Both the position numbers and the translations under genes were made by a program. The notes beneath the pieces are model-generated. The model was not told the DNA's origin, did not search any database, and saw nothing but the letters and a program-made list of their open reading frames with translations. A DNA stretch of 64,000 nt from DATKDF01 sp963752045. GTDB lineage: Bacteria > Acidobacteriota > Vicinamibacteria > Vicinamibacterales > SCN-69-37. Positions 1 to 9,391 of the stretch are shown here, one piece after another. How positions within the stretch are numbered: the stretch's first letter is position 1; each line of letters begins with the position of its first letter. Location: positions 868,001 through 932,000 of the forward strand of contig CAVVWN010000014.1 in NCBI GenBank assembly GCA_963752045.1, written 5' to 3'.

Positions 1-555
1 GCGGGGGAAGCGGTCGAAGACCTTGCAGCGGTACGACTTCAGGCCGGTGTTCATGCCGACCCAGAAGGGCGAGTTGGTCGAGAGCGCGAGAAGGTGCGGC
101 AGAAAGTACCGGAGCTGGTTCATCAGGTGGATGAGCGTTTCGCGGTCCTCGATGCCGATGTGGATGTGCAGGCCGAAGATCAGGTTCGCGCGCGCCACCA
201 TCTGCATGTCCTCGACCACCTGCAGGTAGCGCTGGTCGGGATAGATGTCCTGCACGCGCCAGTCGGCAAAGGGATGCGTGCCGCCGGCGACGAGCCGCAG
301 GCCGTTCTGCTCGGTGAGCGCGATCATGCGCCGACGGAGGTCTCTGAGGTCGTCGCCCGCCTCCTTGATCGTTCGGCAGACGCCGGTGCCGACCTCGACC
401 ACCGACTGGTGCATCTCGGCCTTGACCTTTTCTTTGAGCTGACGCTGACCCTCGTCGATGATCTCGGTCTGGATGTGGGACCTGAGGTCGTAGGTCGTCG
501 GGTCGACCGTCTGGTATTCCTCTTCGATGCCGATCGTGAGCGACGGGCGGGTCAT
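1..555 (-). CDS. Carboxylate-amine ligase, GCS2/YbdK-like (3' end cut by window edge)
   Basis: The reverse strand reads without a stop from an ATG at 555 to the window edge (185 codons). The N-terminus carries the IGIEEEYQ signature of the glutamate-cysteine ligase 2 family, followed by E/D-rich ATP-site segments (KAEMHQSVVEVGTG, AGGTHPFADW) and a histidine-rich FGLHIHIG stretch, all typical of YbdK-type ligases. Family members form an ATP-dependent amide bond between a carboxylate, often glutamate, and an amine. The start codon lies in an ATGA overlap with the stop of the upstream ATP-grasp gene, so the two are probably translationally coupled. Substrate is unknown. The gene is partial only because the window ends. 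Confidence 0.85.
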   Translation of the reverse strand, partial: MTRPSLTIGIEEEYQTVDPTTYDLRSHIQTEIIDEGQRQLKEKVKAEMHQSVVEVGTGVCRTIKEAGDDLRDLRRRMIALTEQNGLRLVAGGTHPFADWRVQDIYPDQRYLQVVEDMQMVARANLIFGLHIHIGIEDRETLIHLMNQLRYFLPHLLALSTNSPFWVGMNTGLKSYRCKVFDRFPR

Positions 556-1478
556 CGGAGGAACGCGTCCCACTGGTACGTCGGCGCGGCCGGGGGCGCG
601 AGCGCCAGCCGCACCGAGAGGTCCGTCATCGCCGACACGATCCACTCGAAGTTGTCGGGTCCGACCGACGCCAGCTCGGCGTCCGGCGCCGGGTTCATGA
701 AGTCGATCGCGTACGGCACGCCGTCCTCGACGGCAAACTCCACGGTGTTGAGGTCGTAGCCGAGCGCCTGACAGACGGCCACCGCGTCGCGTTCGACCCG
801 CGTCAGGAGCGCGGGATCGTAGTCGGGCGGGTTCTGAATGTAGCGCTCGTGATGGGGGAGCCTGGGGTCGTAGGGCATGATGCGGACCCGCTCTCGTCCC
901 ACGACGTAGCACCGGAAGTACTCGCGGAAGTCCACGCCACGCTGCAGCGTCATGCAGAGGTCCGCCGACTTGTCGTAGGCGGCGAAGAACTCCTCGGGCG
1001 AGTCCACCTTGTAGACGTCCTTCCACCCGCCGCCGTCGATGCGCTTGAGAAACGCCGGAAACCCGACGTAGTCGAAGACCGCGTTCCAGTCGATGGGGTA
1101 CTGCAGGTTGCGCATCGACCGATCCGTCGTGCCCTCGGGGTGCCGCTTGTGCGGCAGCACGACGGTGGGCGGAATGGCCACGCCGAGCCGTGACGCGAGC
1201 GCGTAGTTGAAGAACTTGTCGTCGGCGCTCCACCAGAAGGGGTTGTTCACCACCGTCGTGCCCGACAGCACGGCGAGCTTCAGGTAGGCGCGATAGAACG
1301 GAATGTCGTGTGAAATACGATCGACGATGACCCGGTAGCGGGAGGGCTCGTCCATGCGAACGGCGCCGACCGACACGGCTTCAGCCGACACGTTGGGCAG
1401 CCCGAGGCCGTTGATGCGCTCGACGAGCGCGGGTGGAAAACTCTCTTCCATGCCGAACAGAACGCCAATACGGTGCAT
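552..1478 (-). CDS. ATP-grasp domain protein (RimK-like)
   Basis: A 308-residue soluble protein with ATP-grasp fold features: FPAFLKRIDGGGWKDVYKV is the lysine/glycine nucleotide-binding strand and loop, and FAVEDGVPYAIDFMNPAPD resembles the metal-binding E/D-x-N strand near the C-terminus. ATP-grasp enzymes join a carboxylate to an amine through an acylphosphate. The stop overlaps the start of the GCS2-type ligase by four bases (ATGA), and the upstream esterase ends 23 bases before this start, which suggests one transcript. Two carbon-nitrogen ligases plus an esterase look like a small peptide or amide pathway (inference). Substrate not predictable. Confidence 0.75.
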   Translation of the reverse strand: MHRIGVLFGMEESFPPALVERINGLGLPNVSAEAVSVGAVRMDEPSRYRVIVDRISHDIPFYRAYLKLAVLSGTTVVNNPFWWSADDKFFNYALASRLGVAIPPTVVLPHKRHPEGTTDRSMRNLQYPIDWNAVFDYVGFPAFLKRIDGGGWKDVYKVDSPEEFFAAYDKSADLCMTLQRGVDFREYFRCYVVGRERVRIMPYDPRLPHHERYIQNPPDYDPALLTRVERDAVAVCQALGYDLNTVEFAVEDGVPYAIDFMNPAPDAELASVGPDNFEWIVSAMTDLSVRLALAPPAAPTYQWDAFLR

Positions 1479-1501
1479 GTCGAACGGATCTCCCGGTTCT
1501 C

Positions 1502-2215
1502 CTACGGAATGTAGGCGTCGGCCATCTTACGCCACTCGGGCCAGTCGTGATTCGATCCGTGGCCCCAGACGTGCAGCGTGTGCGGCACGCCCTTGTCGCC
1601 GAGCAGCGCGGCCGCCTGTTCGGTGTCTTTGCGGCACATGTCGTGCTCGCCGGTCACGAGCAGCCACTTGTTCGCCCGGTACCGGTCGAGGAACCAGGGA
1701 TCGGCCAGATTGGGCAGAAAATGCGGAGGCGTGAGCAGGTAGGCGTCCTGGTCGTAGTAGCCGTCGAGGAAGCGGCCGATGTCGAACGCCCCGCCCATGG
1801 TGATGCACGATGTGAAGATGTCGGGGTGCCGGAGCGCCATCACGAACGCGTGGTAGGCGCCGAAACTGCAGCCGGTTACGCCCATGACGTCGCTCCCGCT
1901 GAGCTGTCGCACGAACGGCACCACGTCCGACAGCAGGCTGCGCTCCCAGGCCAGGTAACGGTCGAGCCGCGCGCGCGGGTGCCGATCGCGTCCGTAGAAC
2001 GACTCACTGTCCACGGTGGACACGCAGACCAGGCGCAGCGAGCCGCCGTCGAGCTTGCCGGCGAGCGCGCCGACCATGCCCCGGTCCTCGTACTCGAAGA
2101 AGCTGCCCATCGACGTGGGGAACACGAGGAACGGGAACCCGCCGTGGCCGAAGACCAGCAGTTCCATGTCGCGGTCCAGATCGCGGCTGAACCACCGGTG
2201 ATACGCTCGATGCAT
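1502..2215 (-). CDS. Alpha/beta-hydrolase esterase (COG4947-like)
   Basis: A protein of about 237 residues with the nucleophile elbow GCSFGAY, an early GHGGFPFLVFPTSMG strand/oxyanion region and a late WGHGSNHDW stretch that can supply the catalytic histidine. There is no signal peptide, so it is probably cytoplasmic. I chose the ATG at 2215; a GTG nine bases upstream (2224) is also in frame. The divergent esterase on the plus strand begins within a few bases, so there is almost no intergenic promoter space. It lies upstream of the two ligase genes in the same direction. Could be an acyl- or peptidyl-ester hydrolase; the exact role is unknown. Confidence 0.7.
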   Translation of the reverse strand: MHRAYHRWFSRDLDRDMELLVFGHGGFPFLVFPTSMGSFFEYEDRGMVGALAGKLDGGSLRLVCVSTVDSESFYGRDRHPRARLDRYLAWERSLLSDVVPFVRQLSGSDVMGVTGCSFGAYHAFVMALRHPDIFTSCITMGGAFDIGRFLDGYYDQDAYLLTPPHFLPNLADPWFLDRYRANKWLLVTGEHDMCRKDTEQAAALLGDKGVPHTLHVWGHGSNHDWPEWRKMADAYIP

Positions 2216-2228
2216 GTCGGCCACTAGT

Positions 2229-2963
2229 ATGCGACAGTACGCCGGCCGGACGGTGTGGGTGCACCTGCCGCCCGGCTACGACCCCGACCGGCTCACGCCC
2301 TATCCGCTCCTCGTGCTGCACGACGGCCAGAACCTGTCGGTGTCGCGGCCGGAAGCCTGGGGCGGGTCCTGGCGGGCCGACGAGGCCGTCGACCGGCTGA
2401 CCAACGCCGGCCTCATCGCTCCGGTCGTCCTGGCCGGTATCGACCACGCCGGCGACAATCGCATCAAGGAGTTCGGGCCGCCGCCGACGTCGTTGTCGCG
2501 CGGCCGGCCCGCTCGCGAGTACGCGCGGCTCGTCCACGACGAGATCATCCCGGGGCTGGCAAGGGACCTGTACGTCAGAACCGACCCGGACGGCCTCGGC
2601 ATGGGCGGGTCCTCGATGGGCGCGCTCGTGACGCTGTGGATGGCCGCGCTCTACCCTGGCAGGTTCGGCCGGCTGCTCCTCATGTCGCCGTCGGTCTGGT
2701 GGAAGCGGCGCGTGATCCTCCGCATGCTCGACCGGCATCCGGTCGACGCCGACACGCGCATCTGGATTCATGCCGGCCTGCGCGAAGGCGAGCGCGTGGC
2801 GCGTGACGCGCGCGCGCTCTGCGACAGGTTGCGGGAGCGCGGATGCCACGACCTCCGCTACGTCGAGGACGAGGACGGGGAGCACACCGAAGAGAGCTGG
2901 GCCCGCTGGCTGCCCGAGGCGCTCGAGTGGCTGTACGCCGACGGCGCAACCTGGGCGCGCTGA
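2229..2963 (+). CDS. Alpha/beta-hydrolase, esterase D/enterochelin-esterase type
   Basis: About 244 residues. VWVHLPPGYDPDRLTPYPLL followed by LHDGQN is the typical opening of this esterase family. The serine elbow is GGSSMGAL, and a late EDGEHTEESW region supplies the likely catalytic histidine. No signal peptide is seen. The start is uncertain: ATG at 2229 is chosen, with an in-frame ATG at 2214 that would overlap the start codon of the minus-strand esterase. It is divergent from the ligase/esterase operon, so the two hydrolases flank a shared control region that must lie partly inside coding sequence. Confidence 0.72.
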   Translation: MRQYAGRTVWVHLPPGYDPDRLTPYPLLVLHDGQNLSVSRPEAWGGSWRADEAVDRLTNAGLIAPVVLAGIDHAGDNRIKEFGPPPTSLSRGRPAREYARLVHDEIIPGLARDLYVRTDPDGLGMGGSSMGALVTLWMAALYPGRFGRLLLMSPSVWWKRRVILRMLDRHPVDADTRIWIHAGLREGERVARDARALCDRLRERGCHDLRYVEDEDGEHTEESWARWLPEALEWLYADGATWAR

Positions 2964-2969
2964 CGACCG

Positions 2970-3311
2970 GTGCTCGACATGTTCCGGCTTCTCGCGCCGA
3001 TTCCGCTGCTCGTGGCGGCGGCGCTCATCGGCACTCGCCGGCGGATCGTCCGTCGCTTTGAGCAGGCCGGTGCCTTCACGGAAGCCGCGGCGGTTACGGG
3101 CGGACATCCGCGCGGTCTCAATCGATGGTGGATGAACAGGCTCACGAAGATGGCCGTGCTGCGAGAGGCGTCAGCGGGACGGTTCTGGCTCGATCGTGAG
3201 GCTTTCCAAGCCTACCGCGCGGCCAGGCGTCGACGTGCACTCACAACAGCGGCCGTGCTGCTCGCCCTCGTCGCAGTGTTCTGCGGAGTTGCCTCCTTCG
3301 AGCCGCGATAA
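2970..3311 (+). CDS. Small membrane protein, unknown
   Basis: A 113-residue protein starting 7 bases after the esterase stop, so probably co-transcribed. It has one hydrophobic segment near the N-terminus (residues 4-20, LLAPIPLLVAAALIG), a basic middle and a second hydrophobic segment near the C-terminus (about 92-108). I recognise no family. It is convergent with the MATE gene, with 14 bases between the two stops. Coding character is supported by position and by the two clean hydrophobic stretches. Confidence 0.5.
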   Translation: MLDMFRLLAPIPLLVAAALIGTRRRIVRRFEQAGAFTEAAAVTGGHPRGLNRWWMNRLTKMAVLREASAGRFWLDREAFQAYRAARRRRALTTAAVLLALVAVFCGVASFEPR

Positions 3312-3325
3312 GCGAGGTTGCCGCC

Positions 3326-4745
3326 TCAGGCGCGTGCCGGTCCGATGTCGACGACGATGTTGCGCCACTTGCCCTGACGGAACCGCAGCACGCTCAACGT
3401 GGCGCGCGTGGCGTGGCCGAGCACGATCGCAAGCCAGATGTCGGCCGGCAGCAGCCCGCGCGTCATCGAGAAATACGTGCACAGGCCTATCGGCACGACC
3501 ACCTGGGAGACGATCGAGATGTAGAGCGGGCTGCGCGTGTCGCCGGTGCCCTGGAGGCCGCCCGTGTAGGTGAGCGCCACGGTGACGAAGAGACCGGACA
3601 CGGCCAGGTAGGCGAGCAGTTGCCGGCCGAGCTCGAAGCCGATGCCCTCGTCGAGCGCGAACACCGCGAGCAGCGGCCGCGGCACGAGCACGAACAACGT
3701 GCCGATCACCGCGGCCAGGCCCAGGCCGATGCGCGCGGCCACGAAGGCCGCCTCGGCGCTTCGATCGGGCTTGCCGGCGCCGAGGTTCTGGCCGGCCACG
3801 GCGGCCGTGGCGCCCATCAGGCCGACCGACGTCCACGTGATGAGCGAGAAGAGCTCCGTGTATCCGACCGTGTAGGCGGCCTGTGCCTCGGCGCTGTGCT
3901 CGAGCGCCCCGATGAACCGCAGGAGCAGCACGCCCGCGACGTTCATGACGATCCCTTGCACCCCGGTCGGCAGGCCGAAGCGGAAGAGCTCGCGGATGAT
4001 CGCCCAGTCGGGCTTGAACGACATCTCGTCCGGGAACCTGATGGCGAGCCGGTGCGAGAGCAGCAGCCACATGAACACGGCCGCCGTCACGATGCCCGCA
4101 ATCGCGGTGCCGAGCGCGGCGCCGGTCGTGCCGAGCGCCGGAATCGGCCCGACGCCGGCGATGAGAATCACGTTCAGCACGATGTTGAGCACCGTCATCA
4201 GGATGCCGAGGCGGAGCGGCGTCTGCGCGTCTCCGGCGGCCCGGAGCGCGCCGCTCATCATGAAGAAGATGCAGCATGCCGATGCTGCAGACGAACATGA
4301 TGCGGATGTACGGCAGCGCCTCGACCTGCACCTCGGGCGCGGCGTTGACGAGCGTGAGGAACCACGGCGCCAGAAAGTAGCCAAGCGGCGCCATGATCGC
4401 CACGGCCATGAAGACCGCGGTGAGAAACGCCTGGTACACCGTGCGGTTCACTTTGTCGGTGTCGCCCGCGCCGACAAACCTCGCCACGAGCACGCCCATT
4501 CCCGTGAAGACCGAGACGACGAACACGATCACGAGAATGAAGAGCTGCATGCTGACGCCGATGGCCGCGTTGCCCGTGTGACCGACGTAGTGGCCGACCA
4601 TGGCCTGATCGACGATGCCCTGCATGCCGCCGACGATGTTCTGGAGCATCGTCGGCCAGGCGAGCACCCACACCGCTTTCGGGAGCGGTCCCTCCACGAT
4701 GGACCGGTCGAATCGCTTTGGTGCTCTGGAGGGGCTAGGCGCCAC
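3326..4745 (-). CDS. MATE family efflux transporter, one frameshift
   Basis: Reads as a multidrug and toxin extrusion transporter of about 470 residues with roughly 12 membrane segments. The first frame gives PKAVWVLAWPTMLQNIVGG and continues to IRIMFVCSIGML. The family pattern then resumes in another frame with FFMMSGALRAAGDAQTP and runs to the stop at 3326. The break is near 4270-4280 and needs one extra or two missing bases. Both halves are well preserved, so this is either a sequence error or a very recent mutation. The start is a GTG at 4745, 9 bases after the NmrA-like gene. MATE proteins export cations or drugs in exchange for Na+ or H+. Confidence 0.8.
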
Positions 4746-4754
4746 GCAGGGGCC

Positions 4755-5597
4755 TCAAAGTGCCGAAGACAGCCAGGCGTCGAGCGTCGTCTCGCCGCGC
4801 ATGACGAACTCGTCATCCGGCCGGCTGACGGTGCCGTCGAGGATGCCGACGTAGAGCTCGACGACTTCCTTGGCGTAGGCGGCCGGCACGCCCGCGGCTT
4901 CGAGCTGGCCTTGCTGCGCGGCGACGGGAATCGCGAACACGGGGATCGACTTGCCGAGCTTCCGCCCGAGCGACGCGGCCACGTCGCTGGGACTCACGTC
5001 GGCGGGCCCGTCAACGCCCACGATCCGCCGCCCGCCTGCGCCGTCGACGAGAAGTGACGCCGCGGCCGAACCGACATCGACCGTCGCGATCTGTTGGTAG
5101 GCGAAGTCGGCGGGCAGCAGGCTCGGCAGCACGCCATTGGCATGGACGGCCCCGATGAGGCCCAGCCAGTTCTCGAAGAAGGACGCGGCCCTGAGGAAGG
5201 TGAGTGGTCCCTCGACGCCGGCCAGTTCCTGCTCCAGATCGTGCAGGCCGCCAACGACGCCGGTTCCCGTCGCGTGCTGCGCGCCTGTGGACGACAGGAC
5301 GACGACGCGATCGAGGCGGGTCTTTTCGAGTGCCTGCCGGAACGACCGCGCGGTGACCGCCCCGTCGGCGCGCGTTGCTGGAGGCCGCACGAGGTAGGCG
5401 CCCTTCGTGCCCTCGAGCGCCCTGGCCAGCGCATCCGGGTCCTGAACATCGGCGGCCACTACCTCCACGCCGGGACCGGCGACGTCCTTTCCGCGTTCGA
5501 CGCTCCGCACGATGGCTCGCACCTTCTCGCCGCGAGCGACGAGCGCCTTCACCGTCGCGCGGCCCGTGTGTCCTGCTGCGCCTGTCACTGCATACAT
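4755..5597 (-). CDS. NmrA-like NAD(P)-binding oxidoreductase
   Basis: 280 residues. The start MYAVTGAAGHTGRATV contains the Rossmann dinucleotide loop (TGAAGHTG) of the atypical short-chain dehydrogenase/NmrA family, which includes quinone oxidoreductase QorB/azoreductase-like proteins. VVVLSSTGAQ and FFENWLG fit the same fold. The ATG at 5597 was chosen over longer in-frame options because it is preceded by AAAGGA at good spacing and begins exactly at the first Rossmann strand. It lies between the small membrane protein and the MATE gene in one minus-strand run. Confidence 0.82.
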   Translation of the reverse strand: MYAVTGAAGHTGRATVKALVARGEKVRAIVRSVERGKDVAGPGVEVVAADVQDPDALARALEGTKGAYLVRPPATRADGAVTARSFRQALEKTRLDRVVVLSSTGAQHATGTGVVGGLHDLEQELAGVEGPLTFLRAASFFENWLGLIGAVHANGVLPSLLPADFAYQQIATVDVGSAAASLLVDGAGGRRIVGVDGPADVSPSDVAASLGRKLGKSIPVFAIPVAAQQGQLEAAGVPAAYAKEVVELYVGILDGTVSRPDDEFVMRGETTLDAWLSSAL

Positions 5598-5628
5598 GCC
5601 TGCCGTCCTTTCGGATGAGTCGACCACG

Positions 5629-6069
5629 TTACCACGCGCCGGTCTCGCGGGCGCGCCTGATGGCCGAGCGCAGTCCATCGGCATCGTCGGTGCCGATCCT
5701 GAAGTGTCTGCCATCGGCCAGATCGAGTTCGACCGCGTCGAGCCCGGAGATGTTCCACATCCAGCCGCGCGGCGTCAGGCGAATACCCCAGCCGTAGTAC
5801 CACTTGTTCTGCACGATCCGGCAGTCCTCAATCGTCCGGACCGGGATGCGCTTGCGGATGAGGCCCGCACCGAAACGCAGGCGAACGGCCTCGCGGTCCA
5901 CCTCGACGGCCAGCGAGCCGAAGAGCGCAATGATGACGAGAGTGAAGAGGCCGATCGCGAGGGCCGGGCCCAGGAGCCCCGCGCGGGCCATCGGCAAGAA
6001 GATGGCGAGGGCCACGGCGAGCACGGGCCCGGCCGTGGTCCATCCGATCTGGCGGTGAGCGTAGTGCAT
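5629..6069 (-). CDS. Small membrane protein with PH-like domain, unknown
   Basis: 146 residues. Two membrane segments (about residues 13-52) are followed by a soluble region beginning VEVDREAVRLRFG. It continues with KRIPVRTIEDCRI and NISGLDAVELDLADGRHFRIG, a beta-rich pattern like bacterial PH-type membrane proteins. The ATG at 6069 is 12 bases after the stop of the beta-lactamase-like gene, so it is likely part of the same transcript. No catalytic residues are recognised. Confidence 0.6.
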   Translation of the reverse strand: MHYAHRQIGWTTAGPVLAVALAIFLPMARAGLLGPALAIGLFTLVIIALFGSLAVEVDREAVRLRFGAGLIRKRIPVRTIEDCRIVQNKWYYGWGIRLTPRGWMWNISGLDAVELDLADGRHFRIGTDDADGLRSAIRRARETGAW

Positions 6070-6081
6070 GTTACGGCGGGC

Positions 6082-7287
6082 CTACCCTCGTGTCAGCGCG
6101 TCGAGCACCGGGTTCAGGATGTTCTCGACGCGCCCGCCGAAGATGTTCCAGGCGTTGACGACGGCCACGACGTTTCTCGCGGGGACGACGAGCAGCAGTT
6201 GTCCGCCGAACCCGCGCCCCGCCCAGACGTCCGCGCCGTTCCGGGACGTGATCCACCACTGGTACCCGTAATCCCACGTGCCCGCGACACCCGTCACGTG
6301 CCGGGAAGTGGCCTCGCGCACCCAGCCCTCGGGGAGCAGCCGCCTGCCGTCCCAGACGCCGTCGTTGAGGTACAGATAGCCGATCTTCGCGAGGTCCTCG
6401 GCCGAAAGGTACAACCCGCCTTCGGTGTCTGGATAGCCTTTCGGCGTCCTCTTCCAGTAGAAGTCGCGAATGCCGAGCGGACCGAACAGGTGCTCGCGAG
6501 AGTAGTCGTCGATGAAACGTCCGGTTGCCGACCGGACGATCCCCGACATCAGGTGACTGCCGCCGCTGTTGTAGGCCCACCTGGTTCCGGGATCCGCGTC
6601 CATGGGCTGCGCGAGCGTGAACGCGATCCAGTCCTCGCTCCGCTCGAGCTGCACGGTCGTGTTCGTGTTGTCGAGCGGCCGGTCGCCCTCGTGCCACTCG
6701 ATGCCGGACCGCATCGTGAGCAGGTCCGCGAGTGTGGCCCGGTGAAGGCGCGGATCGACCTTCGTGAGATCGCGATCCTCGAAAAAGGACAGCAGCGGAC
6801 GGTCGAGCCCGCCGATGTCGCCACGGCCTATCGCCATGCCGATGACGGTGGCGGCAATCGACTTCGTCACCGACTGCAGGGTGTGCACCTCTCTGCCGCG
6901 GTAGAACGGGTGCCGGTCGGCATCGTAGTAGTTGAAGTCGCCGGTCATGCCGGCCGACGGGTCGGCGCAGCCCTCGCCGCACCCAAGGGGCCCGGAGAGG
7001 CCGCGGCTGACTGCGCGGTAGTCGTGCGTGTAACGCAGGTCGACGACGGCCCGGCCGTTGCGTGTGACGAACAGGCGATCCACATAGCCGTACCGGCCGT
7101 CCCGAATCTCGCGGTCGAGCGTCTCGAACGGCGCGTTCGCAAGGCCCTGCGACTCCGGCGTCGCCCGAGTCCAGCCGCCGGTCGGCCAGGGAGTCTGCAC
7201 CGCGCCGAGGGGCAGGACGAGCGCCAGCGCGACTAGTGCTTGCGCCAGGGCGCGAGCCGAACGGCCAAGGTATCCAATACGTCTCAC
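6082..7287 (-). CDS. Class C beta-lactamase-fold serine hydrolase, secreted
   Basis: 401 residues with an N-terminal signal sequence (ALAQALVALALVLPLGAVQ). The catalytic SxxK is SVTKS at about residues 140-144; the tyrosine motif region is WAYNSGGSH; the third motif region is GRGFGGQLLL. Length and motif spacing fit the AmpC-like esterase/D-peptidase family. It probably acts outside the cytoplasm on esters or peptides rather than as a true beta-lactamase. The start is a GTG in a four-base GTGA overlap with the stop of the upstream CocE-like hydrolase, so the two are probably co-translated. Confidence 0.85.
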   Translation of the reverse strand: MRRIGYLGRSARALAQALVALALVLPLGAVQTPWPTGGWTRATPESQGLANAPFETLDREIRDGRYGYVDRLFVTRNGRAVVDLRYTHDYRAVSRGLSGPLGCGEGCADPSAGMTGDFNYYDADRHPFYRGREVHTLQSVTKSIAATVIGMAIGRGDIGGLDRPLLSFFEDRDLTKVDPRLHRATLADLLTMRSGIEWHEGDRPLDNTNTTVQLERSEDWIAFTLAQPMDADPGTRWAYNSGGSHLMSGIVRSATGRFIDDYSREHLFGPLGIRDFYWKRTPKGYPDTEGGLYLSAEDLAKIGYLYLNDGVWDGRRLLPEGWVREATSRHVTGVAGTWDYGYQWWITSRNGADVWAGRGFGGQLLLVVPARNVVAVVNAWNIFGGRVENILNPVLDALTRG

Positions 7288-9246
7288 TTCCGCCTCACCA
7301 CCGTCACCGTCAGCTTCGACGGATACTGCCGCGAGTGGTGCACGACGTTGTGGGCCACGACGCCGGCAGCCTCATCGTAGTTGTTCCCGCCCGTATTCAG
7401 ATTGCGGTCGAACCGCGGGAAGTTGCTGCTCGAGATTTCGATCCGCAGGCGGTGACCCGGCTGGAAGAAGTTACTCGTCGTGAGCGGCTGCAGCGTGACT
7501 TCGTAGACCTTGCCGTTCTCCATCCACACGGGCGGCCGGTCGTACCCCTCACGGTAGCGCATGCGCTGGATGGACTCGTCGAGGTTGTAGGCCCGGCCGT
7601 CGGGGTAGACGTCGAGCACCTTCACCGTGAAGTCGGTGTCGCGCGCGTCGGACGAGACGAAGAGCGTCGGCACGATGGGACCGGTGAGCTCCAGTCCGTC
7701 GGGGAACGGGCGCCGACGTGTAGACGAGGACGTCCTCGCGAAGCTCCGTTTCGCGCTGGTCGAACGCACCGGCCTGGATGGCGTTGCCGGTGCAGCAGAC
7801 GTTGCCGCCGAGCGACATGACCGGCTTCATTGGATCGTAGGTGAAGCGGTCGGGCGCGTCGGCCTGCGGGGGCGCGTCGCCGAGCGTGCCGTCGCCGCGC
7901 CCGGTGTTCGCCCGGCCGCCGCTCGAGAGGTAGAACGTCATCTCCTCGGCGCCGGCCGGCGGCCACGTGTCCGACGAGTGCCATTCGTTCGAGCCCATCG
8001 TGAAGTAGGTGACCTTGGGCAGCGTGTCGAGCCGGCCGCCAGATTCGCCCTTGAGGAATCGGTCGAAGAAGCCGTACATCATCTCGTTGTAGTCGAGGCG
8101 CGCGTCGGCCATGCTCCGCTCGCCGACGACCGTCTCGCTCGAGGCGCGCGTGTAGGCGCAGTGCGCGATCGGCGCGATGACGGCCCACTGCTCGTCGGCG
8201 ATCGCCGGCTCGGCCGTCTTGCGCACGTGATTGTAGAGCGCGAGGTTCGGGCCAACCGAGACGTCGTACCAGGACATGAACCAGAGGCCGGGCACGTTGA
8301 TGGTCTTGTCGTCGTGGGCCAGCCCGCCCTTGTACCAGGCCGGATCGTTCGGCGTCCGTTGAATCATGCGGCCGCCGGTCGCGACGGGCATCGCGTCGGC
8401 GAAGATGCCGCGCGGCCCGTCGACGTTCTTCATGATGTCCTCGACGGGCAGGTGCCAGAGCGCTTCCGACCAGTCGACCGGCGGCATCCGCGGCGCGAGG
8501 TCGAACATCCGGGACGCCGCGATGAGGTCGTCCTGCGACGTGTCAGGCGGGAACATCGGCCGCACCTGGTTCTGCTGGCCGTAGATCCACGTGATGAAGA
8601 GCATCTGCACCGCTCCGCCGCGGTACCAGTTGCCCTGTTCGTAGTACGGGCCGACGCGGCCGACGCCCGCGCCGAATCCCTGGACGTTCATCGCGGCGTA
8701 GGCCGGGTGTCCTGTCTGCGCCACGGCCAGCTGCCATTCAGCGGTCGACGAGCAGCCCGTCGTGCCCACTTTGCCGTTCGACCACGGCTGGCTCGAGATC
8801 CAGCTCAGCGCATCCTCTCCGTCGGTGATCGGCGGGCCGAGGATGTCGTAGTTCCCCTCGGAGAAGAAGTGGCCTCGCTCGTTCATCACGACGTAGGCAT
8901 ACCCGCGCTTGATCGCGTCGATGACGGTCGAGTGATCGCGCGGCACGCCGTTTGCCACGTCCCAGTAGTTGAAGTTGTAGGGCGTGCGCGAAAACACGGT
9001 CGGCACCGGGCCGGGCGCGTTCTTCGGGTAGTAGACGTCCGCCGCCATCCGCTTGCCGTCGCGCATCGGCACCATCACCTTGCGTTCGACGACGGCGATC
9101 TGCTGCAGCTCGCGCTCGACGGCCCAGCGGCGCTCGGCCTGGTCGGGCGGCATGCCGCCTCGCTGGGCAGTGAGGGAACCGGCGGCCGCGGCGACGACCG
9201 CGACGACGATGGCGGGAAAGAGTCGGTGGCTCGAGAGCTTCGGCAT
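7284..9246 (-). CDS. CocE/NonD family (X-Pro dipeptidyl-peptidase type) hydrolase, one frameshift
   Basis: Secreted hydrolase of about 650 residues with a signal peptide (FPAIVVAVVAAAAGSLTAQ). VPMRDGKRMAADVYYP and RGYAYVVMNERGHFFSEG are the CocE-family opening. The nucleophile region is GCSSTAEWQL near residue 163, and PIAHCAYTR is a likely late catalytic segment. The C-terminal jelly-roll (PLTTSNFFQPGHRLRIEISS) is in another frame: the shift is near 7705-7715, after VLVYTSAP and before FPDGLELTGP. Both parts are well conserved. The ATG at 9246 is preceded by GGAGGA. The likely substrates are esters or peptide amides. It ends in a GTGA overlap with the beta-lactamase-fold gene. Confidence 0.83.
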
Positions 9247-9391
9247 GGCTCGCTCCTCCGGACGCGCAGGGCAGGGGTTCAGGGGCGTCCGACGTGCCTG
9301 TCGGCCGGATCCTATAGCGGTTTGCAGTTTCCTGCAGCGGCTCTGGGGTGCCGGGCCTGGGGTTGAGTTGTCGGGCCAGCGCCGCCCGCTC

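Noticed and set aside
94..759. 221-codon plus-strand frame at the left edge
   Set aside because: Antisense to the carboxylate-amine ligase and ATP-grasp genes, which have clear family motifs and an ATGA junction.
5512..7236. 574-codon plus-strand open frame
   Set aside because: It lies antisense to three supported minus-strand genes and reads like reverse-complement codon bias, without any motif.
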